DNA from: Rhizophagus clarus
Taxonomy: Eukaryota; Glomeromycota; Glomeromycetes; Glomerales; Glomeraceae
Assembly: GCA_015698045.1 (NCBI GenBank)
Contig: BLAL01000208.1
Location: 62,001 to 126,000, forward strand
DNA length: 64,000 nucleotides
Direction: 5' to 3'
How positions within the stretch are numbered: the first letter of the stretch is position 1; each line of letters begins with the position of its first letter. The notes under the pieces are model-generated. The model did not search any database, had not been told where the DNA came from, and saw only the letters and a program-made list of their open reading frames with translations. The translations under genes and the position numbers were made by a program. Of this stretch, positions 47,628-59,637 are shown in pieces.

Positions 47628-50600
47628 AAACATAAAAAAAAATTTTTTTTTTCTAAATATTTGCGATTCAAAAGTACCCTGTCTGTCTGTTATTACTGGT
47701 TAAAAAAAGAGATAAATAAAATAAAATAAATTTGCCGATCATGTGAACCATGTAGGGGAGGTTGCAATTCCTTCCTCTTATTTGGTATCTGTGAGCTTTT
47801 CTTTATTTGTTATTATTTTTATCTTTTATATTCTATTAGAATTGTGTATATAATTTAATTTCTCGGACTTTATAAAGAAAAACAAAGAAATAAAGTATTG
47901 ATTCTTTGACTAATTAAACCTAAAATATCCATATTTCATATTGGGTTTTGATATAGAACATATTAATTCATGTGTAACTGAATTTATTGACCTATATTAG
48001 TTGTAAACAAAATGATCATGTGAAAATACAGAAAAATATCTCTCGTATAACAAAGCACCTTAGAGAAGTAAAAAAAACCAAACGAAGGAATTTCCTCAAT
48101 GATTAATTCTATTAGCTTAATAATCATTGTACTTATTGGATGGTTCCAAACATAGTATAATTACTCGGAAAAAACCGAACTGCGGAATAAATTTTTTTTT
48201 AAGTTCGTGTTTAAAGCACTAACCTATTAGGTACTAGGTTGCAATTTTTATACTGTATGTCAAACAGATCGACAATGAAAATCCAAACTTCGGTTCTTTT
48301 AAAAATAGATGCTATGACCAATTTTCTTGTCCTCATCTCAAGTTCATTACACATGCCGACCGAAATAAAACTTTAAATTATTAAATGAGTATATTTTAGA
48401 ATATTATTTCTGTCATTAGTTCACAGAGATTGTAATTTAAATTGGTTAACAGTTAAGTAATGTGCCACCATTATAATGAGTAAAAGTAATACATTTATAT
48501 AATTAAATAGTAGTACGTACTGTACATGTATGTTTTTTCTTTACAACCGTATTGTCGATCCGGAGTTTGGAATTAAAAAAAACCCAATCTGGTGATTTAA
48601 TTCTTGGCCAACGACGATCCTTTCTCAATTCGAAATTTTAAAAAAAATTCTGTTTTTAGTAATTAATATTCCTAATAAACTTACTGTAGTATGTACATAT
48701 ATATAAATTGTTATGACTTTTCTTAAATTCCTATTCTGACAATTTATCGGTCAGTGAAGATCTATATAAATTACAACCAACTCAGATTGATTTATATCAA
48801 GATCGTTACAACTAAACGAATGCACATACTTTGCCATTGAAATTATTATTATTTTTTTTTTTTTGACTCTGGTCAAATAAACTCAATCTTTGATCGGCAA
48901 AGACAAGTGACTCTGCTATGAAGAAAATATTTATATTGTGCCTCAGATCGATTTCTTGCCTCAAATTGCCCAATTTTTTCGAAAAAAAAATTTTTCTTTT
49001 ATAATAAAAATTTTTTTCTTTTCTAATAAAAAATTTCTTTTATAATAAAAAAATCTTTTTTCTCTAATAAATATTTTTTTTTTAAAGAAAATTTTTAATT
49101 TTATTTATATTAAATAAAAATATTTTTGCAGACATTACGAGACGTTTAACTTCTAAATATGTATTTATTAACTTTAACGCTAACGCAATTTTAAATGACG
49201 TCTGAATATAATATAAGGAATTGTAAATTTAAGGTTAGTGGTATATATTGATTTTATTGTAAAATAGAAAATATATAATTTTTATTTTATTTATTTTTTC
49301 ATAATATACTTATTTAATATATTATTAAATTTTTTTTGTTCCCTCTACTATTAAATTATCCTCTATATTTCTTTAATTAATAATGTTCCTGGAAAACAGA
49401 AGAAAATAAAAAAAAAAAAAATAAAGAACCAACTCACCTATACCTAGTTAATTGCATTCCTAAATAGAAGAAAAAAAAAATAAAGAACCTGTTTCTAAAT
49501 ATTTTTATTTAAAAAGATGCAGCTGCAGATAATCATTGATTCACCTCACATGACGATTTTAATTTGAGGTGCGTGAGATGTAACCTGAGGCAAGAATCGA
49601 TCTGAGGCACAACATTTATACCGATCAACATACTGTATAATCGAGTAATCGAAAACCAAAATCGATTGGACGATCGATATAACAAATAAACATTGTAAAA
49701 AAAAGGGTTTGGTACGAAATCCCGAAACTCGAAATCCCGACTGTACATTATCCTGACAGCCTAAATTTTGAAAAATCGCATTCCGATACAATAAGCATAC
49801 GATGTTTAGAAAAATGATTTATATACAGCAATTAATGCAAACTAATGAAGCATTTGCTTTTTTAAAAATAATTTAATTTTTCTTAAGATTACACGGTAAT
49901 ATATTAAGCAAAATGTTTAATTCCTTCAAATTTATTTATTTGTTCATTTATTTATTCACTTGTTTATTGTTAAGGTTGAGAACGTATTACAGCACAAGGA
50001 AAAGAAAATTTGTACAGAAGTGCAAATAAGAAACCCCCTTCAAGGACCGTATCGCAATCATGTGATATGTTATAATCACATGACTTACTCAGGGGCTATT
50101 AAAATTTGTATTATATGTTATATGAATAGTTCGTTTTCAGTATATTGTTAAAATATTTATTTTAGCATGGAATTATTTAAACATAACTTTGAAGTTAAAT
50201 ATAAATCTGAAACTCAAATATGATACCGAACTAACCTTTAATAATTTAATTCTTTATTCAATCATAAATAAAAAATAATTACTATTTAAACATCATAAAA
50301 TAAGATAGTAATAATAATTTTACTATGTACTGTATATATACACGCACATATATAACTAATTAATGGCCAAAATAAATATAATAAAATAAACATAATAAAA
50401 TAATCTTAATCTATATAACTTAATTAGGTAACAACAGAGAAAATTGGTGTGAGTAATAAAATGGTTAAAAATAGAGCGTTTTCATATAATAACAGTTAGA
50501 AACAACCTGAATAATTGTGATTATAACCATAATAAAATAATAAAATAATCCTAATCAATAATCTTAATCGAAAATAATAACAAGTTTAATCAAATAAAAA

Positions 50601-50669
50601 TTATAATAAAATAATCTTAACTAAAAATCATAATAAAATAACCTTAATCGTAATAAAAAATGTAATAAA
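47260..50669. other. Flank between copies E and F
   Basis: 47380-48600 is the right part of the block duplicated with 36470-37500. 48960-49100 is a poly-T/A-rich stretch with TTTCTTTTATAATAAAAA-type units. The open frames at 49533-49791 overlap one another in different frames and are not supported. No gene is recognised. Confidence 0.45.
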
Positions 50670-51215
50670 TCAATTCAATGAAAAACGATTTAGATATTGC
50701 GTTAAATAAAATTTAAGATTTTCTTTTTGATCAAATTTAAAGGTCAATTCCTCACGTTCGATATTCTGTTCAATTTCAATTCCATAAATGGTCTTATTTA
50801 AAAAATTAACAATAAAAGAAGGAGAAATTATTTCACAAACTATTTGATATATTCGATTATTACTTTGTTGTTGATAATAAAATAAATACACATTTTGATC
50901 AAAGTTAATGTTTGATACGTTATCGTTTAATAATTGAACTGAAATTTCTTCACATTTGATATGATAAATACAAAGGTCGTTTGGTGGCCGATAAATAAAT
51001 TTAATGGGAACGAATTGACTAATGACAAGATTGTCTTGTATGATATGCGAATTTACGGAGGTTTGTCTCGTCAACGAAACTTCTGAATTACCGTAATATT
51101 GGTTTGAAGCATTCTGTACACTCATTTGTGAACCAGTTGCCGTTTGCTCAGAATTTATTTGGGTCGAGAAGTTATTATTAGAATCAAAAAACTGATTATT
51201 TGGATTTGAGTTCAT
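50670..51215 (-). CDS. Orphan Asn/Gln-rich small protein, family copy F (intact)
   Basis: 181-residue single-exon member. It has MNSNPNNQFF at the start, then an Asn/Gln/Ser-rich stretch with INSEQTATGSQM (20-31). HIIQDN is at 57-62. The conserved domain contains FIYRPPNDLCIYHIKCEEIS (73-92; Cys82, Cys88), FDQNVYLFYYQQQ (105-117), RIYQIVCEIIS (121-131; Cys127), SFIVNFLNKTIYGIEIEQNI (133-152) and LTFKFDQKENLKFYLTQYL (157-175). It is closest to relics D and G in its N-terminal wording, which suggests a subfamily. A TATA module lies about 130 bases upstream. No signal peptide, membrane span or known motif is seen. Confidence 0.8.
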   Translation of the reverse strand: MNSNPNNQFFDSNNNFSTQINSEQTATGSQMSVQNASNQYYGNSEVSLTRQTSVNSHIIQDNLVISQFVPIKFIYRPPNDLCIYHIKCEEISVQLLNDNVSNINFDQNVYLFYYQQQSNNRIYQIVCEIISPSFIVNFLNKTIYGIEIEQNIEREELTFKFDQKENLKFYLTQYLNRFSLN

Positions 51216-51340
51216 ATTTAAGATTAATGGATAGGTTAATTGAAAGAATGAAAATATTTAAATATGAGATATATAATGAAATATATAGTTATTGTAATTA
51301 ATTTTCGGGATAAAAAAAAATTAAAAGACGGAGACATTTT

Positions 51341-51360
51341 GAGCTCTTTATATAAATAAA
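51341..51360 (-). promoter_or_regulatory. TATA-type promoter module of copy F
   Basis: Plus-strand GAGCTCTTTATATAAATAAA, about 130 bases upstream of the ATG; it lacks the extra GG of copies C and E. A degenerate version of the upstream motif follows at 51409-51436. Confidence 0.55.
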
Positions 51361-51439
51361 TGATAATAACTTTTTTATTACGTATTTATCTCAAAATATT
51401 CCTGAAACAAATAAAATAAGCGTAACCGTGTTTTTTTCC

Positions 51440-53889
51440 CCATGAATTTTTATCAACACTCATATCCGCAGAACCACTCATTGTTATATAATTGCACACC
51501 CCAACATACGGTAACGATAATCGCAATTGAGTCACGTCATCGTTCATTATTAATAATGGAATAATGACGTTGATTATACGTAAAGATGACAAATATGATA
51601 TAAACAAATGCGTCTATATACCTTTGTAATTAACGTTTAATGTAAAGAATATTGGAATTGACTTTAGCCAAATTAATATTCATTTAACCATCATATTTCT
51701 ACTTGGCGTTTCAGAATATATTTTCATTCACTGGTAATTTTCCTTTTTGATAAGTTTGCTATGTTGTATAACAAAAACAGTGCACGACATTTGGATACCA
51801 AACATTCTTTCGATCCGTATTTCGGTGAGAAGTTCATAGAAGGTATTTTATAAAATAGATTCTGCGGATATCAAGACTTAAAATTATGAAATTAAATTAA
51901 ATTAATTCATATTTACATTTTGATAATATATAAATACCTATTGGTTCATCATTTGGTAAGGATACATTTTAGTAAAACTACACGTTAATAAGGTTAAAAT
52001 TTTTACTCGCAAATTCACAATTCAGAAGTATTAACATGTGAATGCGGATATGCGGACGAATTTACATCTCTGTGATATATTACACGACATTAATTAAATG
52101 CATAATCATAGATCATTGATTGTAAAATTTTCCCTTAATATCGGACCAGATAGCCACTAATCTAAAAAGGCAGCATAACAAATAAACTTAAAAGAAAAGG
52201 ACAATGGAAAATTTTAGTGCGACTTACATAAATAATTTTTTCAAAAATATGATTGTTCTCTTGTCTCGTATCAAAATAGCCTAACTAATCCAAGCAAAGT
52301 TAATTACACGAAATAACTTTTTAGATTGTTTCTTGAATCTGTAGTAATTTATTTGTAATTTGTCACAATATTATTTCATTTGATAAATAATTTTTAATAT
52401 CAATATTTCATAATTGGTGTTATTATGAACTTTATAAACAAAAAAGGAATATTCAAACTAATAAGCATGCATTTTTTATAATTATTGCCTTAACAAGCTA
52501 ATAGTCCGTAATCACGTGTTACTAATAATAAAATAAACTCGGAAAGAATAGTTTAATTGCTTAGTTGACCGTTATTTGTTTTGTTTTGTTTACGTACATA
52601 AAGTTCTAAATAGAGCATAATAAAATTCAAAACTTTTTTAATCCGTAAAATAACTCCGAAAAAATATGCATAGATCGAATCTTCCCTAACTAAAAAAAAA
52701 AATTTTTTATGCATTCAAAATTTTGTGTTTTACATCTTTCTAAGTCAAGTTAAAAGTTTTTTAATTTAAGTTGTAAGGTTCCATAAATGTTGACGATGAA
52801 TTTATAAGCTTGTATCCTCAAACGTTCGATCAGATTTTCGTTTTACCATCGTTTACTATTGTGATTTCTGCCCCTTTCGTAGTACTACATTTCTTTTTTA
52901 TTTTGATAATAAATAAAAAAAAAATTTTTTTCTCACGCAAAAAAAAAAAAAGAAAAAAATTTTTCCAAAGAAAAAAAGCTATTTTTTTTGGTAAAATAAA
53001 TCTCTTTTAAATGCTCGCTCAAACCTTATTGCTTATATCAGAATATGAGCATAAGGCTCCTTAGATTTTGTCTAACCAACTTTCGTTTCAGCTGAACTCT
53101 TTGAGATGTCGGTATGTCTGATTTTATTTTTCATTTTTTTAATTTTTGTTCCAGTTTGCTAACTATTCTATTTCTTTTCTTTAGTACTTTCAGTTGGTCT
53201 CTTCAAAATAGTAGGTATTCAGTTTTCTTTCAGCTTAGTTGATACTTACTTTTTTTTTTAAAAAAAAAAAAGTTATTAACGTTTATTAGTTTCTTTCGTA
53301 AATTCCTTTTGACTTCAGAGGTACTTGAAATGGATAAGGTTTCGGAATCAGAGATTGAAACTACTAGTTGTTGTTAGGAACAAACATCTATTAATATTTT
53401 TTTTTAATTAAAAACTTGCTCTATGTTATATAAAAAAAATCATTTCATAAAATAAAAATATGTTGCTAAGTGATAAAGACTCCTGAAATACGCACATTCA
53501 TCTTACAATCTACGATTCGTTCAGTTTATATTGTCAAATCCCGTAAACTACTGTATAGGACTCGAAAATGATTTATGGGCCTGTTGAAAGTAAAATCATA
53601 ATAATGAGTCTTCTTATACGCATTTAACAGTCAACTAGATGTATTAATATCTCAAAGAACCTGAAGTTCTATGGAATTAAATTTAATTAATTATAATAAC
53701 GTCTTAGGGCTAATGATTAATCATACAATATGAAAATGACATTGGAAGCGGATAAGCCTTCACTATTTTTTTTTTGCTCTTACGTTCATTAAATTTGAAA
53801 CTCGAGTTCTCTCTTACAAGTATATAGTATTTTAAACATTTTGATTTTGTGGAAAAATTAAAAAACGGGATAAGGAATATTCATATGTA
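51440..53889. other. Flank of copy F; splice-like stretches near 53.1 kb
   Basis: 51660-51780 matches flanks at 42190-42960 and 54090-54240. At 53060-53380 several acceptor/donor-like signals occur on the plus strand (TCTAACCAACTTTCGTTTCAG, then GATGTCG|GTATGT; GCTAACTATTC..CTTTAG). A final open stretch MDKVSESEIETTSCC-stop lies near 53330. I could not link them in phase, so no gene is called. Confidence 0.35.
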
Positions 53890-53955
53890 AACCGGCCGCT
53901 TGCCGTCCGCTTGCTCAGAATTCATTTGGGCAAATAATATGAGTTCATGTTTGAA
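53890..53955 (-). pseudogene. Orphan-family relic G (N-terminal scrap)
   Basis: The minus strand reads ATGAACTCATATTATTTGCC..CAAATGAATTCTGAGCAAGC, matching the MNSN..QINSEQ.. start of copy F, with a deletion and stops. The flank at 54090-54240 resembles the upstream flank of copy F. Confidence 0.6.
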
Positions 53956-56900
53956 CTTAAACTTAAATTGTATTATGAAACCGAATATAGTGTACGGTAA
54001 GTTAACGCTCGATATTGTCCATTGTCTTTAATAATTACCTTTATTTAAGAAATCCTGTGAAGAAAGAATAATGGAACTGACTTTAGTTAAATTAACATCC
54101 ACTTAAACAAATTACTACTTCAATGAACAAATACCTGAGTCGTTTAATAGTAATACAACACGTTATCAGAATAACATTCGTATCTGGCGTTCGGAATATC
54201 CTTTTCTCATTGTGCAAATGACAACTTAGTATTATCTATAAAAATTTCGATATAAAGTTGTTGCTTATCAAAGAAAGAATTAAGGACATCATCCAAGCTT
54301 AAAATGGATCAAATTAACCCTTAGAAATTGTTAAAGTAACTATCAACATTTAAGCACAGGTATCGAATTTAATAAACCTTATTCGTTCTTACCCTTACAA
54401 TAGCTAGATAATTATGTTCTCATTGACGTTATTATATACAATGAATAATGTGCTTCGTTTTGAATATGCTTCACAATTCCTAAAACTTCAGATAAAGACA
54501 AAAGGACGTTTATAAGTCTTTTTTACAGCAATGTTTAGGGAGAAGCACAGCAAAACAAGGGGCCCGGCTTCAAAAATTTTTTTTTGAAATTTTATTATAT
54601 CTGTAATTTTTTAAAATTGATGTATAATTATCACGTAAACTTAAAAAAAATTTTTTTTGTGGCCAAGCCCCTTGTTTTGATGTGCAGGTCTCCATTTGTA
54701 ACTTTGCTGGTAAAACTTCAGTTGTTAGAGGCCAAAATAACGCTCCTAATCTCACGATGTAACTTTTATGTTATTCTGAGTTTTACCGGGTTTACTAAAA
54801 GTACGGAATATTGATATAATTATTAAATAATATTCTATTTTTTTTTTTTTTTTTTAGGAAAACAATCAATCATATGCATAATATTAAATTTTTATGCGTA
54901 AAAAAAAAACTTATTTTTTACGCCGAATTGGTGATCATATCCTGAAATGCATTAAATACATTGAATTATATTCTGAATTGAAAAAATGCATTCACTCACT
55001 AAAACAACTGGCGGAAAAAAAGAAAGTTGGATATATTTGGTTAACAGTAATCGGAAATCGCATCAGACTTTTAAATTTTAACACTGTCACTAAGTAACGG
55101 ATAAACAGTTATTAGAAAGTATGTTTAACATTACATATGGAAATAAAGATACGAAATAATTATTTTTTTAAAAGTCACATGACCTTAAATTTCATCCAAT
55201 TATATTAGATTTGAACCGCCTTATTGAACAAATTTAGGTATTATATTTAATACAATAAAATATTTAGTATTTTTTTTAAAATAATGAATTTCTTTTTAAA
55301 GTCATTAAAATGAAATCCTATTATTCATATAAATTCCATACATAATTTATAAATAACAAACAAGTAATGAATTAACGATCATATTTTATGAATTATCTTA
55401 CATACGGTATATATTTGGGTTAATTTGTGCATAAGTTTTTATTTCGACGTTATACTATTCAATTAGTGCCGATATTTATAAAGATATATTTAATAATGTA
55501 TTAAAAATATAGTGTATTTTTATTTTCATTTTACAATTCTGTAATATTTCATTTGGTGCATGGTCAACTAAACTATATGTGGTACCATATCACAACTTAC
55601 TATAAAAGTTTTTTTTTTTATGCAACAATAAATACGATAATAATAAATATTATAAATATTGATCTCACTGCTGTATTCTCCTTGGATTTGTTTCCCTATA
55701 ATTAACATATTTGAATTTGATATTTTTGTTACACAAAGTATTACAACAACCAATCAGACCAATCAGATTGATTACACCGCCGTAAACGCAATTCATAAGG
55801 CGCAGTAGGATTCGGACGTATATTTTCAAATAATTAAAAATGTGTTCGTGCGAACAATAGTCGATGTTTGGGGAAAAACTCTATTTATAAAGTTTTTTAT
55901 TATAACTATCGCAGAAAATTGTCAAATTCGCGTGATCTGATGCCGCTCATTTCTAAAATTATATCGATTATTAATCATCTTCTCTACCTGATTGGAGAAC
56001 TTTGTGTGTAATAAAATATTTAGTATATTAAAAATCAGGTATATTTCCACCAGTATATCCAATAAAATTTGTTTATAAAAAAAATATATTTCTTATATTT
56101 TATTCTGAAGAAAAACAAATCACATCGTATGAGCTTTCTGCTGAATTTTTTGATTTCTTGATTTTCTATCATTGTATAATTATTATTTCATTATTTAATA
56201 TAAAACTTGTTAATAGCATAACGGAAGTTCCTTTTGATCTTATAGTCACACAAATTATTTATACTATGTATGCATGCAATATCATATATAAGTTTTTACG
56301 ATAAGTCATATTGAACCATATAAAAACTCAACGTTTCGACAAGAAATTTTACCGGACATTCTTCCGCTGACATAATATAAAAGAATATCTCTGTCTCTTA
56401 GTTCCGCCAAGTTTTATTAGGAATAACTTTAGAATTACCTACATGTTACACGAAGCCAATATATTAGTTTAAAGACCAAAGTACAATCGTACTTCTGTTA
56501 TGCTCTTGTCAATATTACCAACATAATATAATTATCATAATTTGATAAATAATTCTTATAATTATTTTATTGAAAATAAGTAATATCATAACACACAGGA
56601 GGGTTTACGTTGTAATAATTTTAATAAAAAGAAATAATAAATCCAGTGAAAAATGTTACTTTTTGTAAACCTGTATCCTTTACTTAAATAATACCAATAA
56701 ATGATTATATCAAATAAATATAAAATACTAAAGTTCCTTTTTTATTGTGTTTTAAAATAATACCTGCATTAATGGATGATATTCATAAGAAATAGCGAAC
56801 TCTGAAAGAATAAAATTTTTATACTAGGTTTAATTGCAAGTAAACTTTAAAAAGAATAAAAATTATTTGTTGATGCAAGAAAAATATGAAATGTGAAAAA

Positions 56901-56999
56901 ATATTTTTGGCATAATCATCTTACATATATGAGCCTCTTTATTATAAAGTATCAATTATCAGCATACGTCATCAAATCATGTGAATGCGGCATTTTTCT
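53956..56999. other. Intergenic, no recognised gene
   Basis: 54540-54680 contains a short imperfect inverted repeat (AAAACAAGGGGCCCGGCTT near 54552; AAGCCCCTTGTTTTG near 54665), a possible fold-back MITE. A CCAATCAGACCAATCAG tandem CCAAT-like site lies near 55750-55766, with a tiny frame (MPLISKIISIINHLLYLIG..) near 55940. Neither is enough to call a gene. Confidence 0.35.
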
Positions 57000-57128
57000 G
57001 CGGTAGAGAGAAACTATTTGATATATTCGATCGTTTGTGTATATACATTTAATGTTTGATGTGCTATAGATTTCTCTACATTTGATATGATAAATATAAC
57101 GGTCATTGGATGTCGGTAGATAAATTTA
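57000..57128 (-). pseudogene. Orphan-family relic H (central scrap)
   Basis: Minus-strand segments match TTTATCTACCGACATCCAAT (family YRPPND), TATCATATCAAATGTAGAGA (YHIKCEEI) and CGATCGAATATATCAAATAG (RIYQI), with the intervening parts shortened. Similarity stops at about 57128, exactly where the pogo transposase fragment begins. Confidence 0.65.
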
Positions 57129-57830
57129 AAGATTCAGCCGATGGATGCTGGGATCATCATGTCTTTTAAAAAACACTATCGTCATCATCATATCTGGTAG
57201 GTAACTTACTTTATTTACACTTTATTTTATTGAATAATTTATTTTTTATTTAGCTGGTTATTAGAACAAGTTGAAGCTGGACAAAACATACGAGATCTAA
57301 AGATGGATATTTTGCAAGCCATCCGGTATATTATTTCAAGTTGGAATGAAGTTACAGATGAAACAATCCGTAACTGCTGGAATCACACTGAGATTCTTCC
57401 TGATAATGAACCTCTGAATAATGACGAAATTGATGACGAAAATGATGATCAGATGATTGATGAACTTTCTAGAACAATTCAAGCTCTCAATCTTCCTAAT
57501 GCAATGCGAGTTAATGAATTCCTTAATTTTTCTGAAGAAGATGTTACATATGAAATTTTTGAAGATGACCAAATCATTATGGAACTTGTAGATATTTTTA
57601 AAAATTCTGACGAAAATACTGATGATTTGGATGAAATAGATGATAGTGATGAGATAGTAACCATAAGCACTAGTGTAGCATTAAAGAGTTTAGAAACTGT
57701 CAATATGTTTTTACTTCAACAAGAAAATGCCGATGAATATATCAAATTAGTAGGTAAAATTGAAAATTTTATTAGAAAAAAACAGATTCATATGATGCAG
57801 CAAACTACAATTGATCAGTATTTTAGTTAA
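57129..57830 (+). pseudogene. 5'-truncated pogo/Tigger-type transposase
   Basis: The fragment opens at QPMDAGIIMSFKKHY, the region around the last catalytic Asp of pogo/Tigger (CENP-B-like, DDE_1) transposases. A 57-nt intron (57197-57253, GTAGGT...TTTAG) follows. In phase, the second exon reads WLLEQVEAGQNIRDLKMDIL, then AIRYIISSWNEVTDETIRNCW and a C-terminal acidic region (..NNDEIDDENDDQMIDEL..) ending at 57830. The DNA-binding HTH domains and the first two catalytic Asp residues are missing. Without splicing, the second exon offers a 175-codon frame from 57303. It cannot be active alone. Confidence 0.85.
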
Positions 57831-58020
57831 TAATAATTGTCTTGTTAATTATAATATATTAAATAATATAATTGAATAATAAATAATCGTTTAATAACTA
57901 ATCTTCTTCGTAATATTGTGTTTTTATAATGTTAAAAAATTTTTTTTTATAATGCACACCCTTTATAAATGCACACTTATGGCCGGTCCCAAGGGGGGTG
58001 CATTTATAGAGAGTTGACTG
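57129..58020 (+). mobile_element. Truncated pogo-type element with right terminus
   Basis: The right end is GCATTTATAGAGAGTTGACTG (to 58020), followed by TA, as expected for a pogo/Tigger terminus (CAGTCAACTC when read inward). A related internal motif, ATAATGCACACCCTTTATAA, lies about 50 bases inside. The left part including its terminus is lost; the break joins orphan relic H. Confidence 0.75.
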
Positions 58021-58120
58021 TATGTAGATACCTAAGAAGGATAACTAAACCCATTAAAAATAAAAGAATCCCTACTAAAAAAACTATCTACAAAAATACC
58101 AAAAAAAAATAAAATCAAAA

Positions 58121-58580
58121 TTAACAAAAAAAAATCAAATCTACATCATCTATATGCGATGTCCAAACTCCCGAATGTAAAAAATTAGAACTGGCGTACA
58201 GTAAATAATCTTTAACATCCATCGTTGTATCATTTGTTAACGAACCGGTGTTGTTTTTTTCTTTGATTAGGGTCCTTATACTCTTTCCTGTCTCTAATTT
58301 GACCAACACTTTGTTGACGTTTAGCATTTCTTTTTTGCTATAATTGGGTGGAGCTAGATGAGCCTTGCCCTTCTGATGTTTCTTCCTAAGGTATTGAACA
58401 GAAAATGCGACACGTAATCGTTTAAGTTCATCGTGAAATGCGTTCACCGAAGGTGCCGATTTTTTAGCATATCAGATATTATTGCTAAACTTTTATTCTT
58501 GATCAGGGGACATATTTGACTAATATAGTAATTCTGACGGAATCATTAAATTCAGCCAAAACTATAAATAATTCAACCGG
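58121..58580 (-). pseudogene. Decayed unrecognised coding relic
   Basis: The minus strand is open at 58121-58465 (..APSVNAFHDELKRLRVAFSV.., ..KGKAHLAPPNYSKKE.., ..VNKVLVKLETGKSIRTLIKE..) and has no good ATG. Upstream, two further frames continue protein-like sequence (..SDMLKNRHLR; ..LAEFNDSVRITILVKYVP), implying frameshifts. It is G+C-rich relative to flanks. The end (..DDVDLIFFC) looks accidental. Possibly a mobile-element protein; family unknown. Confidence 0.4.
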
Positions 58581-58699
58581 ATAAAAGTTAGAAATGCTAC
58601 ACAAAATTCCATATTAGGAACTGTTGCTTAATTCCGGCCTGAATTATAAACTTGACCGGAATTACTGCCGATCAATTATGATCATAATGCGTGTGACAC

Positions 58700-59396
58700 T
58701 TAAGGAATCGGGTAGTCCGTTCTTTTTGCAAATAGCTATAAAGAATAAATAAATACTTTCTAATCATCATATAGGAGGAAGTTTCACAAATCATTTAAGT
58801 AATAAATGGGAATATGTATTCTTTGATATTTTCCTGGTTACCACCAAATTTATCAATAATATACGTCGATGAAATATTGACTAATAAAAGTTGGTCTTTT
58901 GCTATTTAGAGCATGACTTATTTTGTGATTATTGAGTGAAGTATTAAAGTTTACTATTTTATTATAAAAATAACACTTAAAACATAGAATATTTTCTTTA
59001 TTTTGATGATATATAATAACGATAGTTAAACATCAAATTTTACAGTGATCTGTATATTCATAAATAAACAATCATAACGAAAAACTTATTACTGTTTAAA
59101 CATCATATGAAACACTTTTTACTACTAGAAGGACAATCAATCAATAATGGAGTATGTACAAACATTGAGATCTTGTTAAGCGACGCCAAAATTCTGGTTG
59201 ATTCGATTGTTACTGTATTACAATCAGCGTTCTTTTAAAATTATTTTCGTAAATTTGTGCGACACCTTATTTTTTTCAGACTAAATTTGGCGATAAAAAA
59301 AAATTATCCAAATAAGTGATTTTCATTAGTTTCTGCCGGAATTAGATCATTTATTTATAAAAGAAAAGTGATGGTACAAATATACTTGCCGCCCAT
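58700..59396. other. AT-rich; orphan-family 3' flank scrap
   Basis: 59060-59130 (AATCATAACG..TTACTGTTTAAACATCAT) resembles the 3' flanks of copies E and F (TAATTACTATTTAAACAT..), so another relic boundary may lie here. Nothing else is recognised. Confidence 0.35.
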
Positions 59397-59636
59397 ATTA
59401 ATGGGATTGGGAAAATCCCATATCCCATCACATCCCATATCCCATCCCATATCCCATGATCCCATCCCATTTGTCATAATCCCATTCCAATCCCAAATCC
59501 CAATCCCACCCATATCCCATATCCCATGATCCCATCCCATTTGTCATAATCCCATTCCAATCCCAAATCCCAATCCCACCCATATCCCATATCCCATATC
59601 CCATCCCATATCCCATATCCCATATCCCATCCCATT
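59397..59636. repeat. CCCATAT minisatellite with 70-bp higher-order unit
   Basis: Repeats of ATCCCAT/CCCATAT fill about 240 bases. A 70-bp unit starting ATCCCATGATCCCATCCCAT is repeated at 59451 and 59521. The minus-strand frames (Trp/Gly/Met-rich, 61-62 codons) are products of the repeat. A short piece (ACCATATCCCATAAT) continues beyond the inserted element at 63141-63155. Confidence 0.9.
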
Positions 59637-59637
59637 A

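Noticed and set aside
49533..49791. Two overlapping minus-strand frames of 71 and 81 codons
   Set aside because: They read the same DNA in different frames, have no recognised relatives and show no splice context.
59355..59616. Trp/Gly/Met-rich frames
   Set aside because: Direct translation of the CCCATAT minisatellite.
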